This document shows, one piece after another, positions 37,204 to 47,300 of a stretch of 64,000 nucleotides of DNA. Each line of letters starts with the position of its first letter. Position 1 is the stretch's first letter. The translations under genes were made by a program, and so were the position numbers. Origin of the DNA: a bacterium. GTDB taxonomy: Bacteria; Electryoneota; RPQS01. The stretch is from positions 62,001 to 126,000 of the forward strand of contig JADJCU010000001.1 of assembly GCA_016703065.1 (NCBI GenBank), in the 5' to 3' direction. Below the pieces are notes generated by a model that saw nothing but the letters and a program-made list of their open reading frames with translations, did not search any database and had not been told where the DNA came from.

Positions 37204-39270
37204 TTAGCGGGTCAAATGCCCAAACGACCACGTTGCGCCGAGCAGGAACTGCGGCTCTATATCGCGTGATAATGCCATCAGCATGATATCAGATTGAAAT
37301 TCTGTGTGCTTGCCGCCAAACATGTTCTGCGCCGCAGTGAATATCTCCAAGCCTTGGGAGACCGTCCACCCAACTCGCGCATCTCCAGCGATGTATGATG
37401 CCACCCCGCGATCCCGAAGGTGGTCAACATACCGCACGATGAAGTCGACATCAACGTTGTGCGGTAGTGACACGGAATTCTGCAGCCACGCTTGGTTCTC
37501 CGGATCCACAGTATCGGCATTCGGCGGTAACACACCGCTCAACAGGATGTTATCAACGGCGGCTCTCGTCTCGAGCCGGAGCACCGAGAAGCCACCCCGG
37601 AGTCGCCAGATGTCGATTGGTTTCCAATCTATGGAGACCTCGCCTCCATAGCCGTGGGAGTAGTTCGTGTTCTTGAAGTTCACGTACTGCGTGACATTTG
37701 GAATCGGCCCGGTCATGTCGACAACCGTTTGCCCGGTCTCAAACCCTCGAATGTCTTTGTAGTCGTTGTAATAACCGCTGATGTCGAGTGCAAGCTCGCG
37801 ATGCGGTTGGACTCGATACCCCACTTCCGTTGCCGTGAGCTTCTCTGACACGATCTGACCTTGCGAGACGCCCAAGACTTGAATTGGAAGAGGAGTGGGA
37901 TTGTACACACTCATCGGCGGTATCGCCGCGAGACGAAAAACGCCGCTATACTCCATCCGCGACGGCGTGCGTACAGCCTTGGCCGCCGAGCACCAGACTT
38001 TGTGGCCGCGTGCTGGCACATACATCACTCGGGCATTCGGCTGGACTTCCCAATCCGTACTGAAGTTCCGTTCAAATTTTGAACCTAACGTCAGACTGAG
38101 CTTAGCAGGAAGAATTGCGATTTCATCCTGCGCAAAGGCGCTGTAAAGCCAAGACACCATCGATGGGACCGGCGTCGAAACGCCCAAACCATCTGTCAGA
38201 ACATCTGAGGAATTACGGTATTCCATTCCCGCTACAACTTCATGCCGAGAGTTTGGTGACCAAATATGCTGCATCCCAACATCCACCGTGAAGCGCTTCT
38301 CAGCAATGCCCGGGTGATTGTGCTCCAGATAATCGGCGTAACTCATAAGTGAGAGTGTGGACTTTGAACTGACCGCATAGTTCAGTTTCGCGGTAAAATC
38401 GCCTCCGTCCGAACGCAGCTCGCTATCGCTCAAACCGGAATACGGCGGTGTCAGCGTGATGTAATTGAGTGAATACTGACCTCGGTTCGTGAAGAGTCCA
38501 CCGGTGAACGTTGCATCCACCTTTCTTGATATGCGGCTGTCTACGCGAAATCCGCCCCGCGTGCTGGACCAATAGTCCGGAAGGTCTGGACCGGTGTTCC
38601 CTGCCTCCATGTGGCGATCGAATCCCTTCACGTAGAATCGATATTGCGAGTTGCTTCCCAATTGCCCGCCGTAGCGCGCAACCAGACCGAAGTTCTCACT
38701 ACTCGCAACTTGCGAACAGGCAAGTCCACCCTGTGTGCTCTCGGCAGACTTCGTGATGATGTTGATGACGCCGTTTACCGCGTTGGCGCCCCACATTGTC
38801 GCTCCAGGTCCGCGTATCACCTCTATTCGCTCAATATCTTCCAGCATCATGTCCTGTGCGTCCCAGAATACTCCGCTGAACAGCGGCGAATAGACGCTCC
38901 GTCCGTCAACCATGACCAGGAGTTTTGATGACATTTGGCTATTGAACCCGCGTGCCGAGATCGCCCATGTGTTCAAATCGACTTGAGCAACCTCCACACC
39001 CGGTACAAGCCGGAGCACATCCGGTATGGTCGTGTATCCCGTGCGCCGAATGTCTTCAGAAGTTATGACGTAAACTGCCGCAGCTGCATCCGACATCGGT
39101 TCCAGTTTCTTCGAGACTGAGGAAACTTCAATGCTCATCAGCTCTTCAATAGACAGGTCACTAAGGTCGAACTGCTGCGCTTCCACTCTGCGCGCGCCAT
39201 AGATTAGGACCGGCACAAAGAGCGTCAGTGCTGTCACAGCCTGAAAGATTGACCACCTCTTGCTATCCAT
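37204..39270 (-). CDS. TonB-dependent outer-membrane receptor 1
   Basis: 688 residues from ATG 39270, chosen because it opens into a signal peptide (MDSKRWSIFQAVTALTLFVP). After it comes 'DLSIEELMSIEVSSVSKK', the usual start of this receptor class, then the plug ('VYVITSEDIRRTGYTTIPDVLRLVPGVEV', 'RIEVIRGPGATMWGANAVNGVINIITK') and a 22-strand-type barrel to the C-terminus ('FLLGATWSFGHLTR'). The ligand is unknown. Adjacent YfiR-like and kinase genes suggest a signalling role besides transport. Confidence 0.92.
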   Translation of the reverse strand: MDSKRWSIFQAVTALTLFVPVLIYGARRVEAQQFDLSDLSIEELMSIEVSSVSKKLEPMSDAAAAVYVITSEDIRRTGYTTIPDVLRLVPGVEVAQVDLNTWAISARGFNSQMSSKLLVMVDGRSVYSPLFSGVFWDAQDMMLEDIERIEVIRGPGATMWGANAVNGVINIITKSAESTQGGLACSQVASSENFGLVARYGGQLGSNSQYRFYVKGFDRHMEAGNTGPDLPDYWSSTRGGFRVDSRISRKVDATFTGGLFTNRGQYSLNYITLTPPYSGLSDSELRSDGGDFTAKLNYAVSSKSTLSLMSYADYLEHNHPGIAEKRFTVDVGMQHIWSPNSRHEVVAGMEYRNSSDVLTDGLGVSTPVPSMVSWLYSAFAQDEIAILPAKLSLTLGSKFERNFSTDWEVQPNARVMYVPARGHKVWCSAAKAVRTPSRMEYSGVFRLAAIPPMSVYNPTPLPIQVLGVSQGQIVSEKLTATEVGYRVQPHRELALDISGYYNDYKDIRGFETGQTVVDMTGPIPNVTQYVNFKNTNYSHGYGGEVSIDWKPIDIWRLRGGFSVLRLETRAAVDNILLSGVLPPNADTVDPENQAWLQNSVSLPHNVDVDFIVRYVDHLRDRGVASYIAGDARVGWTVSQGLEIFTAAQNMFGGKHTEFQSDIMLMALSRDIEPQFLLGATWSFGHLTR

Positions 39271-39327
39271 GTGTAGCGCCTCAAACTTGCAAGTATTATT
39301 AAAACAATTAACTAACTGAACTTCCTC

Positions 39328-39347
39328 GCGTTGCGAATCAGCAACGC
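39328..39347 (-). other. Hairpin between the second YfiR-like gene and receptor 1
   Basis: A perfect 7-bp inverted repeat GCGTTGC / GCAACGC with a 6-nt loop in the 150-bp gap. No T-tract follows, so it may be a weak terminator, an RNA-processing site or an operator. AT-rich sequence (39290-39320) between it and ATG 39270 may hold an internal promoter, but no clear pair of boxes was found. Confidence 0.35.
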
Positions 39348-39420
39348 CAAATCTCAACGATTACACGCCTGTCAGCCCCGCAAATAGCGCACCGATCCCG
39401 CCAGAACTCGTCCCGCATGC

Positions 39421-39993
39421 CTAACGTATGTCGTGGATTATGGCAAGTTTGAGCAATTGCGCCGAGAATGAGACGCCTTCCTGCCGCGACGACACAACAT
39501 TAATCAGGAACCTCGGCTTGGACTTCTCTACCGTGAACCCCAGAGAAAGCCCGTCGTGAACCTGATCGGACAGGCTCCCAACGGTCAGGGTCTTTTGCGA
39601 CACGGCGAAATCGCGAACTGTGATTGCATTCAAGTTGCTAACTGGCGTGAAGTACAAGATGTCCGCGTCGAGTACTGCCACGCTGTCCTGCCATGCACCT
39701 GCCGAATCAAACACAACGTATTCTATGTCGAACGGCAACCCGGAAACGGTACCTATGCCGCTTGCCACAACAGCAGATTCGAAATTCGCACGACATTGAC
39801 GGGATGCCTGGACAGAGGGCTGATAAAGCACGCACAATGTCACACGCTCACCACAGCGCTCAGCCAGATTATGATCAAACGTCATGGCTTTCGCGATTAA
39901 CGGAAACTGCACCGACTCTGGCACGAGCGGCTCGGCCGCGTGTGCCATCGCAGGCAGGATGCAGAACAGCATGAACTGAACAGATCGCATCAC
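39421..39993 (-). CDS. YfiR-like (DUF4154-like) periplasmic protein 2
   Basis: 190 residues with a signal peptide (MMRSVQFMLFCILPAMAHA). It has the YfiR outline more loosely: 'LIAKAMTFDHNLAERCGERVTLCVLYQP', 'DADILYFTPVSNLNAITV', 'KTLTVGSL', 'PRFLINVVSSRQEGVSFSAQLLKLAIIH'. The family assignment is less sure than for 36615-37157. It follows receptor 2 by 13 bp, so each of the two receptors is paired with one such protein. Confidence 0.6.
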   Translation of the reverse strand: MMRSVQFMLFCILPAMAHAAEPLVPESVQFPLIAKAMTFDHNLAERCGERVTLCVLYQPSVQASRQCRANFESAVVASGIGTVSGLPFDIEYVVFDSAGAWQDSVAVLDADILYFTPVSNLNAITVRDFAVSQKTLTVGSLSDQVHDGLSLGFTVEKSKPRFLINVVSSRQEGVSFSAQLLKLAIIHDIR

Positions 39994-40006
39994 TTGCGAA
40001 TTCCCG

Positions 40007-42001
40007 CTAAATCGTTACGCTAATAGTTAAACTTGTAGTCCGCCCCGGCTGTTGAATGGCCGGCATGTCCACTTCGGTGACGGGAGTCAAATTGTCATAA
40101 CTCCCGGGCAGAGTATACGAAGTCTCGAAGACATTCCTGACGCTCAACGTTAGCGCTACTCCCTCCAGCACGTCGTCAGCGATGAGAGCGACATTGTGCA
40201 GCCAGAATGGCGCAGTCTTTGTACCCAATAGCGTTAATCGTGAGGACTCTAAGCGGGTGTCACACGCCGCGCGAAGCTTGCTTGCGAACGGCACCGACAC
40301 CCCCGCCTTTCCAACATGATAAGGCGAGTGCGGCAAACGCTCATCGTCGTCCCCGCCGCGCGCATCCTGATAAGCATAACTCGCATAGGCCTGAACCCGC
40401 CCCGCCGACCGCAGCCGCACTTCCGCCTCAATGCCGTGCGAGTATGCGTTGCTTAGATTCTGATATTGATGGTATCCGGAGCCCTCATCAATCCCGGTTA
40501 TGATCATGTCTTCATACTGAAAGCGATACCCCGACAATGAGGCGTAGAGCCCTTCTGTCAACCGTTTCAGGAGAGTCAGTTCTGCTATTCGAGCTAATTC
40601 AGGATCGAGTTCGGGATTCGCGACCGCCTCTTCCGGGAATTCGTACAGTCGCTCGTACACGCTTGGAGCGCGATAGGCCTCGCCGTACATAAGCTTTACC
40701 GTCGTCCCCGCCGTTCCGCCCCAAACCAGCGCGCCGCGCGGCGTCAGCATTCCTGTATCACCGGTCGGCATCGAGTAACGAAGCCCAACCGTGGCCACCA
40801 TATTGCCCGGCAGCCGCTGCTCGTCGTGGACGAAGTAACCTGCATCCGTGAATGGTTCGCTGAATTCGTACGTCTCCGGCGACTGATCGTACCACCCGTA
40901 GTTCTTTGCCTCGACGTGCCGAACCAGCTCCATGCCCGCAATCAGTTGGTTTGTCGAATGGAGTTTCGTGCTACCGCGCAATTCCGCAGATACTTTCCGA
41001 TCGACCGCCGAATCAAAATTCAGAAGGTCCGGTTCGCTATAAGGGAAGACTGCATGATAGTCAAACTGCTGAAATCCGAGCCGCCCATAGATCAATACGT
41101 TCCGTTGAATGCTTCGCTCCGTGATCAGGTCAATTCCCCAGTTCGTCGCACGCTGCTTGCTGTCCCGATGGTCGAACACTGTGCCGTATTGAGCGGTCGG
41201 ATAGCCGTTCTGCGATGACCCGACGTAAAGATGTGCCTTCAGTCCCTTGTACTTCAACTGACCACGGGCCACATACGTCCGCTTCCAATTCAGGTTGCGC
41301 ACCTCCACGTCTTCGTAGCCCGCTTGCCCATATTCATGAAATGTGAAGGAATGACCGTCCGTGCGCATCGCGGAACCATAGAGTGTGAAGGATAGTGAGC
41401 CGGCAGTGCGTCGCAGTCTCGCGTGGCTCGCCGCGAAGCCGTGGTCACCGCCGGACACGCTTGCAGTTGTCTCCTCCGGACCGTCCGGAGATGACGTGAT
41501 GACATTGACGATCGCGAGCATGGCTCCCGTTCCGTAAAGTGACGAACCTGGGCCGCGCAATATCTCGATGCGCTCTACGTCGCCTTGGATGTCGCCGATC
41601 ATCGAGGCGTTTGGCCACGATTGTGCGAAGGCACTCTCCCGAAGCGGAATCCCGTTTAGGAGCAGCAGAATCCGGGGATTATACGGATCGCCAGCGTTCG
41701 TAAACCCGCGCGCCCCGACGTAATCATCAAACAAGTCCGTGCCAACGTCAATCCCGCACGCCGTCGCCAAAGCTTCGCTCAGTGTCTTCCAGTCGAAAAC
41801 GTGAATGTCCTCGCGTGTGATGATGGTTACCGATGCCGGAGCTTCCTCGGAGGTTTGCTCGTGCTTTGCTGCGGATGTGATCGTGATGTTCAAGAGCGAA
41901 TCAAGCGAGATGCTCTCCGCGTCGATTGGCGGAAGGCCGCTCGCCGCAACCATCAACGGCATCGCAATGACCGAGACTATCCGCAACAAGTCGCGAGTCA
42001 T
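40007..42001 (-). CDS. TonB-dependent outer-membrane receptor 2
   Basis: 664 residues from ATG 42001, chosen for its signal peptide (MTRDLLRIVSVIAMPLMVAASG). The N-terminal 'SLDSLLNITITSAAKHEQTSEEAPASVTIITREDI' and plug motifs ('IEILRGPGSSLYGTGAMLAIVNVIT') are those of the same receptor class as 37204-39270; 'PYNPRILLLLNGIPL' resembles colicin I/vitamin-type receptors. The barrel ends in 'TSLTISVTI'. First gene of the receptor/YfiR/kinase cluster on this strand. No cobalamin riboswitch elements were found upstream. Confidence 0.92.
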   Translation of the reverse strand: MTRDLLRIVSVIAMPLMVAASGLPPIDAESISLDSLLNITITSAAKHEQTSEEAPASVTIITREDIHVFDWKTLSEALATACGIDVGTDLFDDYVGARGFTNAGDPYNPRILLLLNGIPLRESAFAQSWPNASMIGDIQGDVERIEILRGPGSSLYGTGAMLAIVNVITSSPDGPEETTASVSGGDHGFAASHARLRRTAGSLSFTLYGSAMRTDGHSFTFHEYGQAGYEDVEVRNLNWKRTYVARGQLKYKGLKAHLYVGSSQNGYPTAQYGTVFDHRDSKQRATNWGIDLITERSIQRNVLIYGRLGFQQFDYHAVFPYSEPDLLNFDSAVDRKVSAELRGSTKLHSTNQLIAGMELVRHVEAKNYGWYDQSPETYEFSEPFTDAGYFVHDEQRLPGNMVATVGLRYSMPTGDTGMLTPRGALVWGGTAGTTVKLMYGEAYRAPSVYERLYEFPEEAVANPELDPELARIAELTLLKRLTEGLYASLSGYRFQYEDMIITGIDEGSGYHQYQNLSNAYSHGIEAEVRLRSAGRVQAYASYAYQDARGGDDDERLPHSPYHVGKAGVSVPFASKLRAACDTRLESSRLTLLGTKTAPFWLHNVALIADDVLEGVALTLSVRNVFETSYTLPGSYDNLTPVTEVDMPAIQQPGRTTSLTISVTI

Positions 42002-42332
42002 GGATCGGCGCAGGGCTTTGGGGAATTGGGCAACATGTATGGGGTGTCCATCTGCTATGACTTGTTCGCGTGGAAAAGCCAAGACCTATTCTGAATTGGG
42101 CTCATCTGGCGCAATTCCCGTTCCGGACTGGAAATCAGGTCCCGCCGTGGGTGTCTGCCGCCGCTATTGACCTACAGCGAGCATTTCAGGAGCTGCCGAG
42201 TTCATTGCCCGCCCACCAGCAACGTTGTGCGACGAGACAATAAATATCTGTTTTCTATCAACTTATGGCATGTTAAGTGTGAGACGTTCTGTGTTTCTCG
42301 CTTCGTCCGTCAAAGAACGCACTGACATAGAG
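42002..42332. other. Divergent intergenic region between receptor 2 and the OPT transporter
   Basis: About 330 bases with no gene. An AT-rich core (42240-42275) is a likely promoter or regulator-binding area for the minus-strand receptor cluster, but no convincing -35/-10 pair could be assigned. Confidence 0.4.
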
Positions 42333-42361
42333 TGGCAACACGGAAAATGAATCGCTATCTT
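42333..42361 (+). promoter_or_regulatory. Possible promoter for the OPT transporter gene
   Basis: TGGCAA, 17-bp spacer and TATCTT. The -10 resembles that at 55884; the -35 is weak. A leader of about 75 nt would reach ATG 42443, which has GAGG upstream. Confidence 0.4.
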
Positions 42362-42442
42362 CCGGAATCGGCAACAAGAGCCTGAGTCCTGTGGCCGCCT
42401 TCCGAAACACATCTTTGCCCCCTCCCCCTTTGAGGACTTCGA

Positions 42443-44302
42443 ATGGCTGTTGAAACTGTTACACCTCCCCCACTGACACCGCAGGTCCACCAAGAACATT
42501 TTAGCGAGCTGACCGCGCGCGCGTTAATATCCGGACTCGTTGTCGGCTCGCTCATCGGCGCATCAAACGTCTGCATCGGTTTGAAAATCGGCTGGACATT
42601 TGGCGCGTCCATCACCGCTGCCGTTATCTCATTCGCGCTGTTCAAGGCCATGAGCGGAATCCTCAGTCGACCCTACGGCGCGCGCGAAAACCTCATCACG
42701 GCGACCGCCGGAAGCGCTGCAGGCACCATGGCCTCAGCCGGCGGCTTCGTTGCCTGTATTCCTGCCTTGGAGCTCTATGTGCGAGAGACGCAAGGCCCCG
42801 GACGCGATCTCACCTACGTGCAACTCGTGCTATGGGCGGTATCTATCGCGTTCCTTGGTGTCTTCTTTGCCGTCCCGCTGCGCAAGCAGATGATCGTCAA
42901 AGAGAAGCTTCGCTTTCCTTCGGGGACCGCTGCCGCCGAAACGATTAAGGCCATGTATTCCTCCGGCGCAGAAGCGATGAAGAAGGCCAAACTCCTGTTC
43001 TGGGCCGCGATCATTGCTGGCGTCGTCAAGATGCTCTTCAGTATCAAACCGCTCGCCCTGGGGCACTTCAGCGATTTCTCGCTCGATGACATCGGACTTG
43101 GGACGATTGGCATTCTTGGGGTGTCGCTGGCCTCACTGCGTATGGGAGTCAGTCTATCCCCGATGATGCTCGGCGCTGGTGTTCTGATAGGTTCGAAAGT
43201 AGGCTGGTCGCTCTTCCTCGGCGCGGTCCTCGCATGGGGAATTGGTGCGCCGATTCTAATGGATCAAGGGATTGTCACCGCCGCCAACCCGAATGGCGTG
43301 TATATCGCCGCGTTTCGGTGGCTATTGTGGCCTGGTGTGGCGCTGATGGTCGCCGCTGGCTTCTCCAGTCTCGCTTTGCAATACAAGACCATTGCCAACA
43401 CCTTTGGCTCCTTCAAGAGGCTCGTGCAAGGACGAAAAGCGGAAACAGTGCAGTCCGATGAGGACGACGATGCGCCCGATCCCTTCCCGATTAAGTGGTG
43501 GGCAGTTGGAATGGTCTTCGCAACCGCACTGACGACCGTTTTCGCAAAGGCCTATTTCGGCATCCCGGTGTGGATGGGAATCCTCGCGGTCTTTCTGTCA
43601 TTCCTGATCGCGAGCATCTCGGTGCGCGCTTCAGGTGAAACGGATATCAACCCGGTCGGCGCAATGGGCAAGATCACGCAAGTTGTGTATGCCGTCGTCG
43701 ACCCCGGCAAGATTCCTACGAACTTAATGGCAGCTGGTATTACCGCTGCGGGCGCAAGTCAATCCGGCGACCTCATGCATGACCTCAAAGCAGGTTATTT
43801 GCTGAAAGTCTCTATTCGGCGACAGGTAATCGCCCAATTGATTGGCGTCATCGCTGGCGTGTTCACGGCCGCAGCCGTTTACCGACTCCTTACTGCCGCA
43901 TACACGATCCCCGGTGACGACTTCACCGGCCCCGCTGTGATGGCCTGGCACGCGATGGCCAAACTTCTCGCCGACGGGGTTGATTCTCTGCCCGCGCATG
44001 CGATGACCGCCGCCGCCGTCGGCGCGATTATCGGTTTCATCATGCCCTTCGTCGCCAAGATCAAGGGCGTTGGCAAATGGCTGCCGTCGCCGATCGCGCT
44101 TGGTATCGCCTTTATGGTCACTCCTTATTCGTCGTTATCGATGTGGCTCGGTGCCGTGATCACTGCGTACTACACCAAGAAGAACCCCCAGGCGGTCGAG
44201 AGCTACGGTGCGTCCTTGGCCTCCGGATTAATCGCCGGGGAAGGCCTCATGATGGTCGTCGTGGCGATCCTGCTGATTCTTGGAGTCACCTGGATTAGCT
44301 AA
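42443..44302 (+). CDS. OPT-family oligopeptide transporter
   Basis: 619 residues and about 15 hydrophobic segments. 'ELTARALISGLVVGSLIGASNVCIGLKIGWTFGASITAAVISFAL' at the N-terminus and 'LRFPSGTAAAETIKAMYSSGAEAMKKAKLLFWA' are characteristic of the OPT superfamily, prokaryotic branch, proton-coupled importers of oligopeptides or metal chelates. 'PTNLMAAGITAAGASQSGDLMHDLKAGYL' matches the second conserved block. The gene is monocistronic, followed directly by a terminator. With the POT genes at 4.3-8.7 kb it indicates peptide feeding, although an OPT substrate cannot be fixed from sequence. Confidence 0.93.
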   Translation: MAVETVTPPPLTPQVHQEHFSELTARALISGLVVGSLIGASNVCIGLKIGWTFGASITAAVISFALFKAMSGILSRPYGARENLITATAGSAAGTMASAGGFVACIPALELYVRETQGPGRDLTYVQLVLWAVSIAFLGVFFAVPLRKQMIVKEKLRFPSGTAAAETIKAMYSSGAEAMKKAKLLFWAAIIAGVVKMLFSIKPLALGHFSDFSLDDIGLGTIGILGVSLASLRMGVSLSPMMLGAGVLIGSKVGWSLFLGAVLAWGIGAPILMDQGIVTAANPNGVYIAAFRWLLWPGVALMVAAGFSSLALQYKTIANTFGSFKRLVQGRKAETVQSDEDDDAPDPFPIKWWAVGMVFATALTTVFAKAYFGIPVWMGILAVFLSFLIASISVRASGETDINPVGAMGKITQVVYAVVDPGKIPTNLMAAGITAAGASQSGDLMHDLKAGYLLKVSIRRQVIAQLIGVIAGVFTAAAVYRLLTAAYTIPGDDFTGPAVMAWHAMAKLLADGVDSLPAHAMTAAAVGAIIGFIMPFVAKIKGVGKWLPSPIALGIAFMVTPYSSLSMWLGAVITAYYTKKNPQAVESYGASLASGLIAGEGLMMVVVAILLILGVTWIS

Positions 44303-44328
44303 CCTGTTTGGGCAATTGCCCGAGAACA

Positions 44329-44358
44329 AAGCCGGCGACTCGCAAGAGTCGCCGGCTT
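44329..44358. terminator. Bidirectional terminator between OPT and the SpeE/TPR gene
   Basis: A perfect 13-bp stem AAGCCGGCGACTC / GAGTCGCCGGCTT closed by a GCAA tetraloop and followed by CATTTT, between convergent stops at 44302 and 44380. Confidence 0.9.
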
Positions 44359-44379
44359 CATTTTGGGCTGTCGTGTCCC

Positions 44380-47300
44380 TTACTTCTTGGGCGGGGTCAA
44401 GTTGCTCAATGACTGCACGATGTTCAGTGCCTCGCGTTGTGTGGAGTCCAAGACAAGCGCCTGTTGTGCCGCCGCGATGGCCGCATCGTAGTCGCCGATT
44501 TCGCGAGATGCAAATGCGGCCTGCACCCATGCGAGAGTATCGCCAACACAAAGGGCAGCCGCTTCACGAGCGTACGTCAAAGCAAGCTCCGCCTCACCCA
44601 ATGACAAGTGCGCGTCCGCCGCTGCCCCAAGCTTCTCTGCTTTTGCACAGCCGCTCAATTTCCCTTGTGCCAGTTCCGCCAGAGCTTCAAGCCGAGCAGC
44701 ATTCAATGTGATAAACGGCAAGTCCGGACGGAAGCGCGCCGCCGTTTGCCACAGCCGCGCAGCCCGTGAGTAGTCGCCAAGCTTCTCATAGAGCGTGCCC
44801 GCGTCCACATAAGCGTGCACCTCTTCGGGATTCGTTTCCGTCGACTTAACATAAAGCTCGGCCGCGCGCATCAGGTTCACCGAGTCCGTAGCGCCGTCCG
44901 CGTCCGTCTCATTCCACAGGGCAAGGGCCTCGTCGCACGTCGGAGGATGACCGCTCGGTTCCTCTGGCGATTCCGCCATCGTCTCAGGCACAAACAACCT
45001 GCTGTTCAACCAATTCTTGCGCGCTGCTGGGTCTGCCGCCAACCAGTTGAATTCATCGCGCTTCGCTGCCGCCGCCTGATCCCCCGGCGAGAGCGCCGCC
45101 AATCTGCCATACGCCTTAGCTGCCTCAAACACAAACTCGTGTCGTTCGCACAAGTTCGCATATGCAAAGAGAATCTCGCGGTTCGTCGAATCAACTGCGA
45201 GCGCGCGGCGAATCAACTGCACCGACTTCAATAACTGCGCGTCCTGATAGTAATCCGCGGCCAGCGCCATGATCAGTTCAACCGAGTCCGGCGCGGCATC
45301 CAGCTTGCGCAGCACCCGAGCTCTGTTCAGAAGATACGGTGTCGAAGCCAACACTCCCTTGCTGGGCGCCGCATTCGACACCGCTAAGAGTTCCTGCATT
45401 GCCATATCTTCTGCGCCTGCTTCAAGTTCGGCGCGCGCCAAGTTCATTCGGGCAAACGCATGATCAGGTTTCGCGCTCAACGCAGTTCGAAACTCGCGTG
45501 TCGCTGCGGCATAGTCGCCGCTATTCATGTGAAACACGCCGAGCGTATTCCGTACGGTTAAGTCATCGGGCACCCTCTTCAGGTAGTCCTCGAAGTGCCG
45601 AATCTTCTCCGGGCAGCAGTTCAAATGGTGCGCGACGTTCGCATCATGTAACCCCGCATCCAACGCAACGACTGCCGATTCCGCAAATTTGGATTGATCT
45701 CCCGTGATGTATCCTACCTCAAGCCGCCGCGCGATATCTTCCAGCGCCTCCATGGTGGCGGCAAACGAATCCGGAACGGCCGCGCCCGGCGTCATGTAAT
45801 CGCGAATTGACTCCTGATAACGCACTAAGTCGAGACAGTTGTCGTTTCCATTCCGATCTTGCGTGATGATGAACTGGGCATAGGGCAGGTCATCCGTGCT
45901 GACCTTGCCAAACCCCTCGAGCATTCTTCCGACGCCGTCTTCACCCAGCGTGAAGAAGCTCAGGAATTTTTCCGGCGTGTCAATTCCGAATTCCGAAAGA
46001 TCAGCTTTCTCAAAGAGCGGACCAAGTTTCGCGCTCAAGTCCGCGTAGTCGATGTTCAGGCGCTCCGGCGTGCCGAGCATCAGGAATTGCGACGAGCCGT
46101 GAATCACCCACACGCTCATGTGAGGAAACACGCTGCGAAATGTGTTCAGAATCACTTTTATTGCATCTGCGGGCAACGGAATCAGCGCCCATTGACAAAA
46201 TACGCCGCCCGGTTTCAGCCTGTCCTTGACAAGCTCGTAAAACTCTTGCGAATAGAGCGTCCACGAGTCGAACATCTTGGGGTTCGTCGCGTCCGAGATA
46301 ATCAGCGAGTATTGCCTTGGGCTCAGCAGCAGTGCGTTGCGTCCGTCATTCACGACCTGATGAAAATTCGGCTGATTGATCACGTCGAGATTTTCCCGTG
46401 TATACGCTTCAGCGATGCCGCGTATGTCAGGATTCAGATCGACAACGTCCAGTGACGACACGTTCGAGCAGGTCGCACCCGCAGACATCCCCGCTCCAAA
46501 CGCAATCATCAAGGCATCGCTCTCGCCATCATGCACTACCGTCGGCAACAGACCCAACAGTTTGAAGAGCTGCACGTGCCAGAGCCGAGACGACGCCTCG
46601 TTCACCGCATTCAGGTGGAAGTCTTTGTAGCCGAGCTTGTTAAAATCGTACACGAGCACGTTGGCGACCTTGCCTTCTTTGTAGTGCACAATCTCGGCGT
46701 TCGGGTGTGCCGCTTGAAACAGCCCGCGAAATAGATCGCGCGGCGTGGAGAAAGCAAGTATCGCTACGACCAGAGTGACCGCTCCGGCCCGCATCACACG
46801 CGGCGAACCTGACGTGTAAGCAAGCATCGGCAGCAGACCCGCAAACAGATTCAGTGACGCGACGATCAGCACCCCGTAGAGCAGACCTACGGACGGCAGG
46901 AGGATGAAACCCGCGGCAAACGCGCCGAGAATCGCACCAACCGTATTCACAGCATAAACGTTGCCTACACTCGTTCCCTCTTTACTTACCCCCTTGCGGC
47001 AAATCTGAATCGCCAACGGCACGGCGATTCCCATCATTACCGTCGGCGCAAGCATGATTGCAGCCGTCTTGACCAGTGTCAACGCTTCGTCAAAATTATT
47101 AAAAAGCGCGTCATGAAAAGCGCTGAAGACAAACGGCGTCGCATAGGCCATCGCGCCGATGCCCAACTGCAGCCAGGCAAACAGCTGCAGCGGCTTGCGC
47201 GAACGCGAGAGAAACCTTGCATAGACGAGGCTTCCCACGGCAATCCCGATTAGAAATGTCGCAAGAATCGCCGTGAATGAGTAAATATTGTTATGCAGGA

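Noticed and set aside
42002..42442. Possible cobalamin or other riboswitch upstream of TonB receptor 2
   Set aside because: The conserved B12-box and the GCCACTG-type elements were not found on the minus strand.
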